Shown here: positions 12,267-24,214 of the stretch, piece by piece
Position numbering within the stretch: position 1 is the first letter of the stretch
Layout: each line of letters opens with the position of its first letter
NCBI RefSeq assembly: GCF_011075055.1
Contig: NW_025401140.1
Coordinates: forward strand, 62,001 to 126,000
Reading direction: 5' to 3'
Length of the DNA: 64,000 bases
From: Mangifera indica
Lineage: Eukaryota > Streptophyta > Magnoliopsida > Sapindales > Anacardiaceae
Notes under the pieces: generated by a model
Told to the model about the DNA's origin: nothing
Databases searched by the model: none
What the model saw: the letters and a program-made list of their open reading frames with translations, nothing else
Translations under genes and position numbers: made by a program

Positions 12267-13556
12267 CAAGGAATAGCTCAAGTTGCACTCGTTTCCCTCT
12301 TATTTTCTAAGTCTTCTCTATGTAATTTCTAAGTCAACTGCCGTGTGGGGATGGAAAAGGCATTTCAAGTTCCATATTGAAAAAGGAGTGAGTGCAAAAG
12401 ACTTCGGAAAGTAGCCATAGTTTGAGCTTGTTGTTACTTCTGTTACTGACTGAAGATGGCTCATATCTCTTACGTTCTGACTTTTCTTTTATCAGGTCTT
12501 TTCCTTTTACTGCTTTGCCTGGCTCAAGAGGACAGGAGGCTGAATATTCCGAGATGTCCACGTTTTCGCTGTGGTTTTCTTGGCAACATAGGCTTCCCCT
12601 TCTCCAATCGAACGCATCGGGAATGTGGGTTGCTGGTTGTAGATAACTGCACTGAACCATTTCCGAGGATTCAGCTGGGGAAGAAGGGGCAATGGTTCAA
12701 TATCACGGGCATCTCTCAGGATAATACATTAGAGCTTCAAGACAAAGATCCTAAAGAAGAGATTCAAGAATGTAGCAGAAAATCCTTAGAAAACTTAACT
12801 CTTCCAATCTCTCCTTTTCTCTCATTTAATGTGCCCCATCAACAAGCAGCGTTCGAATGCCCCCTCAATTACACTATCCCGGAAAATTTCACTTCTCTCT
12901 GCAATAATTCCCAACACTCCGTTATCCTTTACAGGGGCCCAACAAATTGTTTTCCAGGCTCTCTTCCTGGTTGTTCACAGCTTAAGTTACAAATGAAAAC
13001 TACTAAAACAAGTATTGAATATTCTAATTTGTTTACGGGCTTCTTTTCGGTGGAAGTGAATGTGACTGATGAATGTTATGATTGCTTTTTGGCGGGAGGA
13101 CAATGCAAAACTGATAGCAATGGAAACTTTACTTGTTCTGTGGCAGGAAGAACAAACTCCTCAGGTATCACTACTTATGGTGAAGTTCTAGGACTGATTC
13201 CTGGTTGCTACATATCTTGCTTTTCGATTTTACATAATGATTTCTTTGTTGTTATATTTTACTTCGTAAATTTCATAGATTTGAATGAGGTGCATTAATC
13301 TTAATACCCTTCTTGGAAAAACAAGACTCTTCCATTCTCCAACTGATTTTTACAGTGCTTTATGTTGAAATTGTCTATAAGGGCCTACGCTAACGCACAT
13401 GAGGTCCTGTTGTTGATCAGTGGGCTGAGGTCCCTCTCTCTGGCTAGCGGACAAGGTGAAGAGGGCAGTGCCTTCGAGCCTATAAGCGGGGTTTAACCAT
13501 CCACTACCTGCTTCTTATTAAGCAGTGGATTCGCTAGATGCTACCTGCAATTTGAA
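12267..13556 (+). repeat. Segmental duplication, copy A (promoter, exon 1, part of intron 1)
   Basis: About 1.29 kb that is nearly identical to the reverse complement of 59328-60612. It includes the promoter, exon 1 and an intron-1 segment containing AAGGGCCTACGCTAACG. Similarity stops in intron 1, just after a shared CAATTTGAAT. Confidence 0.9.
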
Positions 13557-15670
13557 TCTCTCATGAAGTGACATTTTATGATTTTTTTGAGGATTAAGAA
13601 TCCTACTTGGTTTAGTTTTGGTTTAGAGATTATTATCTTACTATGTATAAACATATGATTTTCTTGTATGAGTGTGATAACAATTGGAGAGATAAAAAAA
13701 CATTCTCTTATAATGATTCTGTAGGATGTAACCCGGTTTATAAATCATGAGTGTCCTTTCTCCTTATTGTGTGACTATTTGCTTTCTTCATCTCGTACTC
13801 AATCTCTGGTCCGTTTTCTAACAGCGTTTCTTTTCCTGTATAAATTAAATTGCAGGAAATGGAGAAAAGATATTGAAGCTACATCTAGGGATAGGTAATA
13901 CTCATATTGAAGGGTCTTGCAACTTTCAATGATAAGCATTTGATTAGTATTTTGTGGTTTCCTTCTGCCCATTAGGTCTTGGAGTTGGAGGATCTCCGAT
14001 TGTGGCTCTGTTGATTTTCGTTATTTGGCGATGCAAGAAACAAAAACATACTTCCGCAGGCTTCAATTCCAGAAATGTTTTTTCTGATCCCTGTTCAAGA
14101 TCAGAGATGGAAATGGGTGTTGTCTACTTTGGGGTCCCCATATTCTCCTACTTTGAACTTGCGAAAGCCACCAACAATTTTAGTGATGAGAAAGTACTTG
14201 GAAATGGAGGCTTTGCAACAGTATACTATGGTAAGAAGATTTACTTTTAGATACGCTTTGCTAAATGAAGGTAGGAAGAAAGTCTGGAACGGCATAATAC
14301 CACTTAGACGAGTCTAATTATCATTCTTTCTCAACCAAACTTTTTTTTTTTTTTGTAAAAGAGACTAAACTTTGAAGATTTTCAATTAAAAAGACCAAAT
14401 TTATAGATTTTCTTGTTAAATAATCTAAATTTTTACTATTTAAATTAACAATCTTATTTTCAAAACAAAACAAAACAATAATTGTGTTTATTTTATACTT
14501 TCAATAAAAAATGGTAAAAATGCAGTCATTTCTATAGGAAAAGTTATTTCTTCAATAGAAAAAAAATTCAATCTCTATAATAGAAAAATAAAATTCAGTT
14601 TCCTCTAAAAAATAAATATTTCGGTATTTGTGCATGTTGTTTCTCAAATTGAAACAATCCACAAATTTCTAATAGGCCTATTTGATGATCCTTTTAAATC
14701 AGCAAAACTTCGAGATGGAAGGGAAGTTGCAGTGAAGCGTCTAAATGAGTACAATTACAGACGAGTTAAGCAGTTTATGACTGAAGTTGAAATCCTCACA
14801 CGTCTGCGCCATAGAAATCTTGTATCCCTTTATGGCTGCACTTCTAAGCACAGTCAGCAAGGTCTCCTTCTTGTGTATGAATATGTTCCCAATGGAACTG
14901 TTGCAGATCATCTCCGCGGTGATTTAGCAAAGATTGGTTCATTAGCCTGGCCTATCCGTTTGAAGATTGCAATAGAAACAGCCAGTGCATTGGCATATCT
15001 CCATACTTCTGATATCATACACCGGGATGTGAAGACTAAAAACATTCTTCTTGACAACAATTTTTGTGTAAAAGTTGCTGATTTTGGGCTTTCCAGGTTT
15101 TTCCCAGCTGATGTTACTCATGTCTCAACAGCTCCACAAGGGTCTCCAGGCTATGTTGATCCTGAGTATTATCATTGTTATCAGCTAACAGATAAGAGTG
15201 ATGTATATAGCTTTGGAGTTGTCCTGATTGAGCTTATTTCATCAATGCGTGCTTTTGACAAAAAAAGGCAAAGGCATGAGATCAATTTGGGTAACTTTGC
15301 GATAAACAGGATTGAAAAATGCTTGATCGAAGAGCTGGTCGACACAAGCCTTGGATACCAATCAGATGAACAAGTTAGAAGAATGATAACTTCAGTTGCA
15401 GAGTTGGCATTTCTTTGTCTGCAACAGAACAAGGAAATGAGACCTCCCATGGATGTCGTTTTGGAGGAACTGATGAGAATTGAAAGTGGAAACTGGATAC
15501 TGGAAGATGTACAAGAAGAAAAAGATAACACTGATGTGCTCAATAGTATGCAGACACCACCAGATTGTGACAATCTTGCACTGTTGAAGGACAAGAGGGT
15601 GCCGTCTTCACCCATTTCTGTCGCTCCAAAATGGGTTAATAGCAACACTAGACTAAGTGTTAGTTACTAA
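12456..15670 (+). CDS. LRK10L1-type receptor-like kinase, second tandem gene, 4 exons
   Basis: Exons 12456-13203, 13856-13894 (39 nt), 13976-14230 and 14703-15670 join in frame to 669 aa. The order is signal peptide, GUB_WAK cysteine-rich ectodomain with many N-glycosylation sites, TM segment (SPIVALLIFVIW), and kinase. Kinase motifs are VAVKRL, HRDVKTKN (RD type), DFG and [10 protein letters not shown]. The glycine loop reads GNGGFA: the third glycine of GxGxxG is alanine, unlike GDGGFG in the neighbour, which may alter nucleotide binding. Intron phases and the tiny second exon match the gene at 1978, so the two arose by tandem duplication. Predicted plasma-membrane signalling receptor; ligand unknown. 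Confidence 0.9.
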
Positions 15671-16516
15671 GATTTCTTCTTTCTGCAGCTGGAATTTGAG
15701 CACATCTGCTATCATTTTTGTGTTCTTGGAATTTGTATGTATATGTGCTTGTTAAAGGAAGTTGAAAGGTACATTGTGTCTTGTTCTTCTTTCTAGAGGT
15801 TCTGTAATTGTTATACTAGTATTCATAATCTGTAAGTGTTCCGATCATGGCCTACTTATCATTACAGGTGGAATTGAGTTGGGCCCAACTCGATCTCAGC
15901 TTGAATCTTTAATATTCATCTCCAGTTCAAGTTCATTTGAACTATTGTACGGTACCATCAAAAAGCCACCAGCAGATTCTAAATTTGAGGGCTGGTGAAT
16001 AGTATCATAAATAGTTTCATAAGAGGAACAAACAAGTCGACCCCAAACCAAATAATCAAACTAGGACTTGGGGTGTAATCGAACTGAGTAATGCTTAGCT
16101 CAAGCTTGGCTCTTTTATCTGTGTTTGATTAATATAATTTTTTATTACTAAAAATAAAAAACTATCATAAAGATATATTATTTAAAAGATTATTAAATAT
16201 AAATTATTACCATATTTAAAAAAATTGGTATAAATAAATAATTATTATATTTTGTTGAAATTAATATAAAAATATTAAGATATTATTTTACTTAAATTAA
16301 AAATTTATTAGATATAAATTAGTATTGTGTTTAGTTAAACTAACATGTTTCATGTTAAAATATTTGTTTTGTGTATTTTCTAAAATATTCTTCATGTTAA
16401 TAATACATTAGAATTTTTTTTTCAAATTAGCAAATTATGATATGAATATATTAAATTATTTTGTTAGTTTTAATCTTATTATCAATATATTTATTAAACA
16501 ATATTTTCTATATTAC
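15671..16516. other. 3' flank of second LRK10L1 gene
   Basis: A short open frame at 15762-15998 has no recognised domain. The stretch 15870-16120 carries words of the dispersed AGCTTGA-type repeat. The remainder is AT-rich. Confidence 0.4.
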
Positions 16517-17654
16517 TGAGAAACCCTTAGGTGAATCTTACATTGCTAAAGCATGAGACTGAAGTTGGGTTTGTGTGTACATCCTAAATCACTTAGCTAT
16601 AAAAAGATGAAACTAGTTAAATAGCTTGTGAGCTCTTTAAACTATCAAAAAGTGTTTTAGGTTACAAAACTCAAAAAGAAAATTATGATAGATTTTATAT
16701 CTAAAGTAAACAATATTTTGATAGTGAGTTAGAGTATTGAACTAGGAATATTACAAATAGTATCAGAACTGTTTCGTGTGTCCTCTTAAGTGATGGCTCA
16801 TAAGGGGGGTAAATGTGACACCCTTAGGCAAATCCCATATTAGCTTAAAATTGACAATATCTTGACAATTGGTCGAACTATTAAACCAAGGATGGACTAT
16901 GTATCCAAAGCAGACAATATTTTAACAATGGGTAAAACTATTAGACTAGGGATGTTACGAATGATATCAAAGTTGTTTCGAGTATCCTTTTGAACAATGG
17001 TGAGTCAAACCTCAACAAGGATGCTAAGTCCCGTAAAGGGGTAAATGTGACAACTTTAGAGAAATCTCACATTGGCAAGACGGGTAAATATGACATCCTT
17101 AGACAAATCTCACATTGACAAAGCATGGAAAAGATGTTGGGTTAGTTTATGCATCTCACATTGCTTGGGTTGCTAAGATGATGATTGGTTAAATAGTCTG
17201 TTAGCTCTTTTAATTGTCAAGATACGTTTTGGGTTATAAAACCCAAAAACAAAACCATGATAGATTGCATGTCCAAAGTAGACAATGTCTTAACAATGGG
17301 TTTGTCTATTGGACCATAAATATTATAAATTGTATCATAACCTTTCCACTTGTCCTCTTGAACGATGGTGGGGCAAACCTTAGTGAGGACATTAAGTCTC
17401 GTAAAGGAGGATGATTGTGAGACCCTTATGCTAATCCCACATTAGAAAATCACGAGAGAAATGTTAGACATGTGTGTACATCTCACATCGCTTAGGAATA
17501 AGAAGATAAAACTAGTTAAATTGCCTATAAGCTTCTTAAGCTGTCAAAATGTGTTTTGAGTTCTAAAACCCAAAAGCAAAACTATAATGAACTGTATATC
17601 CAAAATGGATAATATTTTAACAATAGGTTTAACTATTGAATCAGAGATGTTACA
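16517..17654 (+). mobile_element. Multimeric TRIM-like retroelement (about five LTR copies in tandem)
   Basis: LTR-like units of about 239 bp start TGTGACACCCTTAG (or variants) and end GATGTTACA. They are seen at 16517-16755, 16814-16959 (shortened), 17046-17089 (fragment), 17090-17325 and 17416-17654. Most complete units are followed by a decayed primer-binding site (AATAGTATCAGAAC, AATGATATCAAAG), then about 60-90 bp of non-coding internal sequence and a purine tract (GTAAAGGGGTAAA type) before the next LTR. LTR, PBS, very short interior and PPT are the layout of a terminal-repeat retrotransposon in miniature. No coding capacity. Flanks ATTAC and AATAC could be a worn target duplication. 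Confidence 0.75.
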
Positions 17655-17763
17655 AATACTTGTTAATTTAATTAAAAATTGAAGGTATTTTGTCCTAACA
17701 TTTTAATAAGTAAAAATAAATAGTAACAAAATTAATATTACCTTAGTAATCTTTTAATGCTTA

Positions 17764-18245
17764 GAGTGCGTTTGGTTGGGGGAATTTATTATTATCTTGG
17801 TAATCTATCTTTTATTCTCTTGTTTGGTTTGTCAGTAATAAAAGATTACAGTAATCTTCTATTACCAATGCTGACGTGACAGGTAATATAGGTGGTAATC
17901 TGATTACCACTTTCACCTTAGGTATTTAAAGATTACTGAGGTAATCTTTAGTTTATTATAATTATATTATTATTTATTAATTTTTTGAGATAAAAATAAA
18001 TTTATTTTTAATTAATATGACAAATAATATAAAAAATATTTAAAAATAATTATATTCAAGGGCATTTAAGTAAAATAATTTACTAGTAATCTTTTATTAC
18101 CTTTAACCAAACACAATAATTATTTATACCTATCAAATTTTATCAAACATAGTAATCATTTATACCCAGAAATCTTATAAGTAATCTATCTTCAAAGTAA
18201 TCTTTCTATTTTAGTAATCAAATATTACCCAAACCAAACGTCCCC
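17764..18245. mobile_element. PIF/Harbinger (Tourist)-like MITE
   Basis: A 482-bp AT-rich non-coding element. Terminal inverted repeats are GAGTGCGTTTGGTTGGG at the left and, inverted, GGGGACGTTTGGTTTGGG at the right. It is flanked by TTA at 17761-17763 and 18246-18248, the target duplication typical of this superfamily. A second lone right end (ACCAAACGTCCCCT) occurs near 18408-18421, so a truncated relative lies beside it. Confidence 0.75.
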
Positions 18246-18719
18246 TTAAGGTAAAATTAATAATTAAACTATTTTTTATATTATCTACCACATCACCATT
18301 AATAATAGAAAATTTAAATTAGACAAGAATTTTTTAATACTTAAATCAAACAAGTTAATAATAATAATAAAAAATAGATCATCGGATTAATCAAATATTA
18401 CTCTAAACCAAACGTCCCCTAAGAGTTAGGTCAAGCTTGTGGGATGAGCTTATTTTGACTTAAACTCAACTCGAAAAATTATATTCAAACCTTTTAATTT
18501 CTAAAATATTCTTTAAATCGTATAATTTATATATTTATTAATTACTCATTTATATTCAGAGTCAAGAAACAAGACTTTTGAGGTGTAAATATAATATTTG
18601 AAACTATTAGGAGTATATTGATAATGTCCTTGAGTCAAGTCATGAGCTCACTAAGCTGAATAACATCATCTTGTGGCTTGGTTTGATTGAAGTTGAGCGA
18701 GCTTATCTACCCTTAAATG

Positions 18720-19870
18720 AGTAAAGGGATATACCCTGATTAAGAATCCTCAAAACTTGTGGATAAAACCGATTGAAAACTAATGTTTTTCAAAACTATT
18801 AGTTTTGCGGTTTTTGTGGGTTATAACACATAGTGCCCGAGTCTAGAACAACAATATACTATTTTTATAGTGTTATTTCTCTCATTTACCTTCTCATGAG
18901 TAAAGGTAAATAATTTGATTAAATATCACCAAAACCTATTGATAAAACAGGTTGAAATCCTTATTTATTATTATTATTATTTGCATAACCTTCAATTTTT
19001 ACAATTGTTGTGGGTTATATAACACATGGGCCTTTAGTATGGAATAACTTTGGATGGTTTTTGAGCAGTTTTTCACCCTATCCACCTCTTGTGAGTAAAA
19101 ATAGATAACATAATTGAGAATCCTTGAAATATATGGATAAAACCAATCAACATCTTTTTTCCTTTTTTGCAAAACCCCCCAATTTCGCATTTTTTATGGT
19201 TATAACACATTGGTCCTGAATATGAGATAACGTTTGCTAATCTTTTAGGCATTTTCACCCATCTATCCCCTCACGAGTTATGGTAAATAACCTGATAAAG
19301 AATCCCCAAAACATATGGATAAAATATATCAAAATCCACGGTTTTTGCAAAACCCCTAGTATTTATGGGTAGCACATGGGCTTCAAAATGTGGGATAACG
19401 TTGAACAATTTTTTAGGCAACTTCATCTCATTTACCCTTTCATTAGTAAATGCAAATGCATAGATTGAGAATCTTTGAACATACAAAACTCTTAGATTTT
19501 TGCAATTTGGGTGGATTATAGCACATAGGCCTTTGGTGTGGGATAATGATGGACAATTTTATGAGACAATTTTTTGCCCCATCTACCCTCTCATAAGTAA
19601 CGGTAGATTACCTTATTGGGAATCATCAAAACTTGTTTATAAAATTGGTTGAAATCCAAGATTTTTGTGGAACCTCCAAGTTTTATGGTTTTTGTAAGTT
19701 ATATTACATGGGACTCTTGTGTGATAACGTTGAATGGTTTTTAGTTATTATTCAGTATTTTCTTAATATTTCGTCTCATAAGTGAAGGTAAATAATTTGA
19801 TTAAGAACACTCGATACTTGTGGATAAACCAACCAAATCTACAATTTTTTGTGAGAGTGGTCATAAGAAT
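18720..19870. repeat. Decayed satellite-like tandem repeat, about 7 units of 150-190 bp
   Basis: Units begin near 18722, 18900, 19091, 19275, 19445, 19597 and 19782. Each has the same order of words: GTAAAGGTAAATAA, TGATTAAGAATC, CAAAACTTGTGGATAAAA, TTTTTGCAAAACC, GGGTTATAACACATGGG, GGGATAACGTTG and CATTTACCCTCTCAT. The copies have diverged strongly, so the array is old. No coding frame runs through it. Confidence 0.75.
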
Positions 19871-22507
19871 TATAATACTTGTGAGGTGTATGAAAACTCA
19901 AGACTTGGTTAATTGATAATACCCTAAAGTTTTGTTTGCTTCATGTAATTTTTTTATTACAAATAATAATATATTACAAATAATTATGGTAGATTTTTAG
20001 AAAGATTACTATATACAACTTTCTAACTTAGGTTAGATGACTATTTCTCATACAAACTTGGATGAAACAACAATTTTTCAATCTTTTTAAGTTTGAAATG
20101 TCCATTTTTCCACTTATTAATTAATTCGACCAGTGTAAACCATTTGGATTTATTATAAATTATTAGTTTATCTATTTTAGTCTAATTTACAAAACTACCC
20201 TTAGTGCTTAATACAAATAAAAATTACTACTTTGTTCTTATGTTTTACTAAAATTATGAAAATACCCTAAACTTCTTTTAAACATTATTATAATTATATT
20301 GTTTTATTATGTGTTTTTTTAAATTATCTTTGGTAGGGAAAAATTTTTTTTTCCACCCAAGTTTGATAAAACAATAGATTCTCAGTTGTTAAGTTTGAAA
20401 AAAAAAATCTTTATATATATTTGTCAAAATCAATAATTAGTTTTAACAGTTAAACAATATTTATATTATTTTATTTAAATATTATCATGAGTTGTAATTA
20501 AATGTCATTTTGTCTCTAATGTTTATTGTAAACAGTATTGTTGGGAAATAAATGTCGTTTAAAGTGCACACAAGCTTCAGCTGCAAGAAGGTTTCTCTTT
20601 GTTTTAGTTGTAGTAGTAGATTGTATTTTTCCGGTTTTTATTTAGTTGTCTAATTGAAAGGGCCTGAGACTTTAAATGTTGGCCAAGAAGGGGCACCATT
20701 TGGTTGTGATGGCTAAATGTGATTTCTAGGCACCTTGCAGTCCATTTTTTATAGTTGGGACTAGATTGAAAGTTTGTAGAAATTGTTTTAGCTATATTGT
20801 TGAAATTGAGTTTAAAGCCGAGCTAAGCCTAAACAGGGCTCGACTCATTTTTTGCTTATTTTGTACTAGTCAAACTCACTTAATCATGTGTCCGTATTTG
20901 ACTCGTTTGATAATTTTATTGTTTGTGATCGACTTGTATTAACTCGGGTTCACATGAGATATTTGTCCCGGCTCAGTTATCAGGCTTGGCTTCGAGCTCA
21001 CTTTAGGCTTATATTTCACACTCGCTTCAAGCTTATATTTCAAACTCATTTTAAATTCTAGATTATTCAAATAATGATCTATATCATATATAACTTATTT
21101 AATTTTTTTTTTTTCATTTAAGTAAGTCAAGCTTGGCTTGCTTAGCCAATATTCAAGTTCGAACTCATAATTATTTTTCGCTTAAAACCCCAAATCATGT
21201 TCATTTAGAGCAGATTCGATTTAGGTTTGTTTCAAATCTGAATAAACTCATTTCGAGTTCAACTTTAATTACAAGTGAGATATGAATACAAATTAGTATT
21301 TGCCCGGTGGAGTAGTAGACATCTGTATGTGGTATCTTTTGTTGAATTATTTACTAAGATATAAGCCCTTGCAATTGTCCTTTTTTTTTTTTGTTTGGTT
21401 ACATTCTCAGAATCTGTTGGTGAGTGACGTGGGATAAGACATTTTATCCGAGATATGACCCAGATGCTATCTCTCATATTTATTCCATTTTGCTAAACGC
21501 TACTGGAAGGCCTGTCCATTTCAATGTGGGCCATTCAATTGAATTTCAGAAAGCCTTGTACTTTAAGCTTTGAAATTTATTGAATTCCCCTTTTTATATA
21601 TATGCCTGCCAAAAATTTTGAAATCCATACATCCTTGTAACATATAACATTAAACATTTAATTGCTCAAATGTGCCAAATCATCATGTTGAGATTGTGTT
21701 TATTTTCGAGAGGTGAGAAAAAAAAAAAGTGTCATAGCTAACTTTAGGGATGAATTTGAGCTAAAAAGCCTTTAACTCATACTCTTGCTTAGTTTAATCA
21801 AGCCAAATACAAACTAAAATAGAATTAATTTATTAAGTTCAAGATGATATCACCTCGGTGTTGCTGTAATTTGTCTTGTTGGCAAATGTTTGCTTCTTAT
21901 GATTTTTATTTTTTTTAAACAAATTTTCGTTTTCACTAATATTATTAGTCATCAACTCAAATAAATCAAATTTAAACTCAAAATAATTACTTTAATCTAA
22001 TCTAATTTGAACTAATTATTATTTAAACTCGATTTGATTTGATTTAATTCGATCCCACATCCTAAATATGAGCCTTCCCGTCCTGGGCCAGCCCTGTTAG
22101 CCCTGCTTATAATTCCTTTCTGTGATTCTTTGAACAAATAAAGGCAAATGTGGAATTTTCTTTGCACGAACACCAAGACAAGAATGAAGACTCATTCGCA
22201 ATCAGATTCTCTTTCATTGATTTAGTCATTTAAATTTTAGAAACTAAAATTTTCTTGGAAAATGTATCACCATTCTCACTCTCTTCCTCTCTCGCTTTTC
22301 CTTTTCCAATTCCATTCAAAGCAAGCACCAACTTTTGAATTCTCAAAAGAAAACAACACGCAAATCCTATTTAGATCCTTTATTTCTTTTGCAAGCAAAA
22401 ATTAAAGCTCTTTATAAGCCCCTTCATCTTCATTTAACAGATTCAAAACTCCAAAACCCTCCTTCAGGATTTCCCTGGAAACCCACCACCACAACTTGCA
22501 ACGCTCA
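19871..22507. other. Gene-poor spacer
   Basis: AT-rich. About 20805-21270 holds another copy of the dispersed AAGCTTGA/GAGCT repeat. About 22140-22500 is the CT-rich presumed leader of the gene at 22508. No other gene or RNA was recognised. Confidence 0.45.
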
Positions 22508-22987
22508 ATGGCAGCTTTGCAGAAGTTCAAGATCCTGGCAACACAATGTGGGGTTGTGCAAAGCCCCACTAGGAGCCCCAGAACGAGCCCACTGGTGCAG
22601 ATGCCACGCAAGAAGACAACCCTACGTATGTTACTGACCAAGACCACCACCAGCCGCCACTCACAAAAACTACTAACAAGTCAACAAGAAGTTGTGGTTG
22701 ATCTTGAAAGTGACATGTTGCAAGAGAAGAAGAAGAAGAAGAGTCAGAGCAACACTTTGAAGGATCTGTTTGTGTCTTCTTTTGAAGATTACAACGACAA
22801 GGCTGGTGATGATGTTGATGATGATAATGATGGGAGGATTAGAGAGAAGAGTGAAGTTTTGTTAATGAGGAAGTTGCAGGGTGGTTTGGGAGGTGAACTG
22901 GGCTTGTCTAGACCAGTTTGGGTTGGGTCTAGACATAGATTGCTTAAGAAAGCTTGGAGGCCAATGCTTGCTTCTATTCCTGAGTAA
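22508..22987 (+). CDS. Small plant-specific protein of unknown function
   Basis: Single-exon frame of 159 aa from the first ATG (MAALQKFKILATQ). A longer frame upstream starts at TTG and was not used. It resembles, from memory of plant proteomes, a conserved dicot family of uncharacterised proteins with an N-terminal block running to SPTRSPRTSPLVQ and TTLRMLL, a central LKDLFVSS motif, a low-complexity acidic stretch, and a C-terminal block ending AWRPMLASIPE. There is no TM segment or signal peptide. A run of GAA/AAG codons encodes poly-Lys in the middle. The upstream region is CT-rich, as in many plant leaders. No function is claimed. Confidence 0.75.
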   Translation: MAALQKFKILATQCGVVQSPTRSPRTSPLVQMPRKKTTLRMLLTKTTTSRHSQKLLTSQQEVVVDLESDMLQEKKKKKSQSNTLKDLFVSSFEDYNDKAGDDVDDDNDGRIREKSEVLLMRKLQGGLGGELGLSRPVWVGSRHRLLKKAWRPMLASIPE

Positions 22988-23281
22988 TCTATCAATTTTG
23001 TTTTTATTTTTTCATGGCTCTTTCGTGATATATCTTAACCCTGAGTGAAATTTTTATATATTTTGCTTCTTATCTGTATTATACTTTGCCCAAAGATAAA
23101 ATAAAGCAACAAGGAAGTGGAAAACCAGTACGGAAAAATCTCATGCAAATGATGAACAAAAATTTCAATATGACAGGAGATTATTATAAGATGAAGTTGA
23201 GATTTTTTTGTTCTCTACGTGGACCTGTCACAACGACACTGTTGGATTAGACAATTAACCGGTAGAGTTTCCACGATTACA
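22988..23281. other. 3' flank of the small gene
   Basis: Presumed 3' UTR and spacer; nothing further recognised. Confidence 0.4.
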
Positions 23282-23290
23282 TTTATTTAA

Positions 23291-24205
23291 GGCCAAAGCT
23301 CTAGTTTCCACCCAAATTTTAGTGCATTCTCAGAAGTACCCTCATGATATTTAAAAAACTCAAACATTCACTCATAAACTAATTTTCATCAAAGATAAGA
23401 GTAAAATTATCATTTTATATTTCATATTAAAAATATATAATTTTATCTTTTTTTTCTTCTGGATATTAAAAATTTACATTTCAACTCAACTTTAAACTTT
23501 GAAAAAGTGACATTTTATCCCTAACTCCTTAGGGTTTTATTCTCTCTAGCGACGACCACAATTCCCCTCACTTCTCTCTTTGCCACAACAGACGATGTCT
23601 CGCAACAGATAAAGAAGCATTGACGCAACAAATTGAAGAAAATGAATTCGACTTTTCCAACAATGACGAGGTTTTCATCGACTTCTCATCACCAGTTTCG
23701 TTTTCCATCAATTTGGGTTCAATCAAAGACGAATTGCACTATTAAAGCTTTGTCTAGAGCTGATTCGATGAAAAACATGCCAAACTTTGTTGTTGGTTCA
23801 TGGAGAATGGTCGCATCGATTTTCTTCGATTCGTCACATTCATGCTTCTTCATTAGTTGTGAGACACCGTTGATAGTGGTAGAGAGAAGGGTGGAGAATG
23901 GTGGTCATGGTTGTTACCATCATTATCCTTGTTGCCAGGGAGAATAAAACCTTAAGAGTTTGAGAGTAAAATGTCACTTTTTCAAAGTTAAGATTGGATT
24001 GAATTGTAAGTTTTTAATATTCAGAGAAAAAATTAGATAAAATTATATATTTTTTACTATAAAAGGTAAAATGACAGTTTTATCTTTACTTTTAACTGAA
24101 AAATATAATATAAGTTAATCTATAAATAAGTATTTAAATTTTCCAAACATTATGGGTATATTTTTTCGACCGGGCTTAAACTTGGTGTCAACTAGTCCTT
24201 TGGCC
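23291..24205. mobile_element. Non-autonomous Mutator-like foldback element
   Basis: A 915-bp element with long terminal inverted repeats of about 260 bp (23291-23555 and 23940-24205); outermost bases are GGCCAAAG at the left and, inverted, the same at the right. It is flanked by a perfect 9-bp duplication TTTATTTAA at 23282-23290 and 24206-24214, the size typical of Mutator-like elements. The non-repetitive core (23560-23940) contains a 104-codon open frame from 23633 with no recognised domain. No transposase is present. Confidence 0.85.
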
Positions 24206-24214
24206 TTTATTTAA

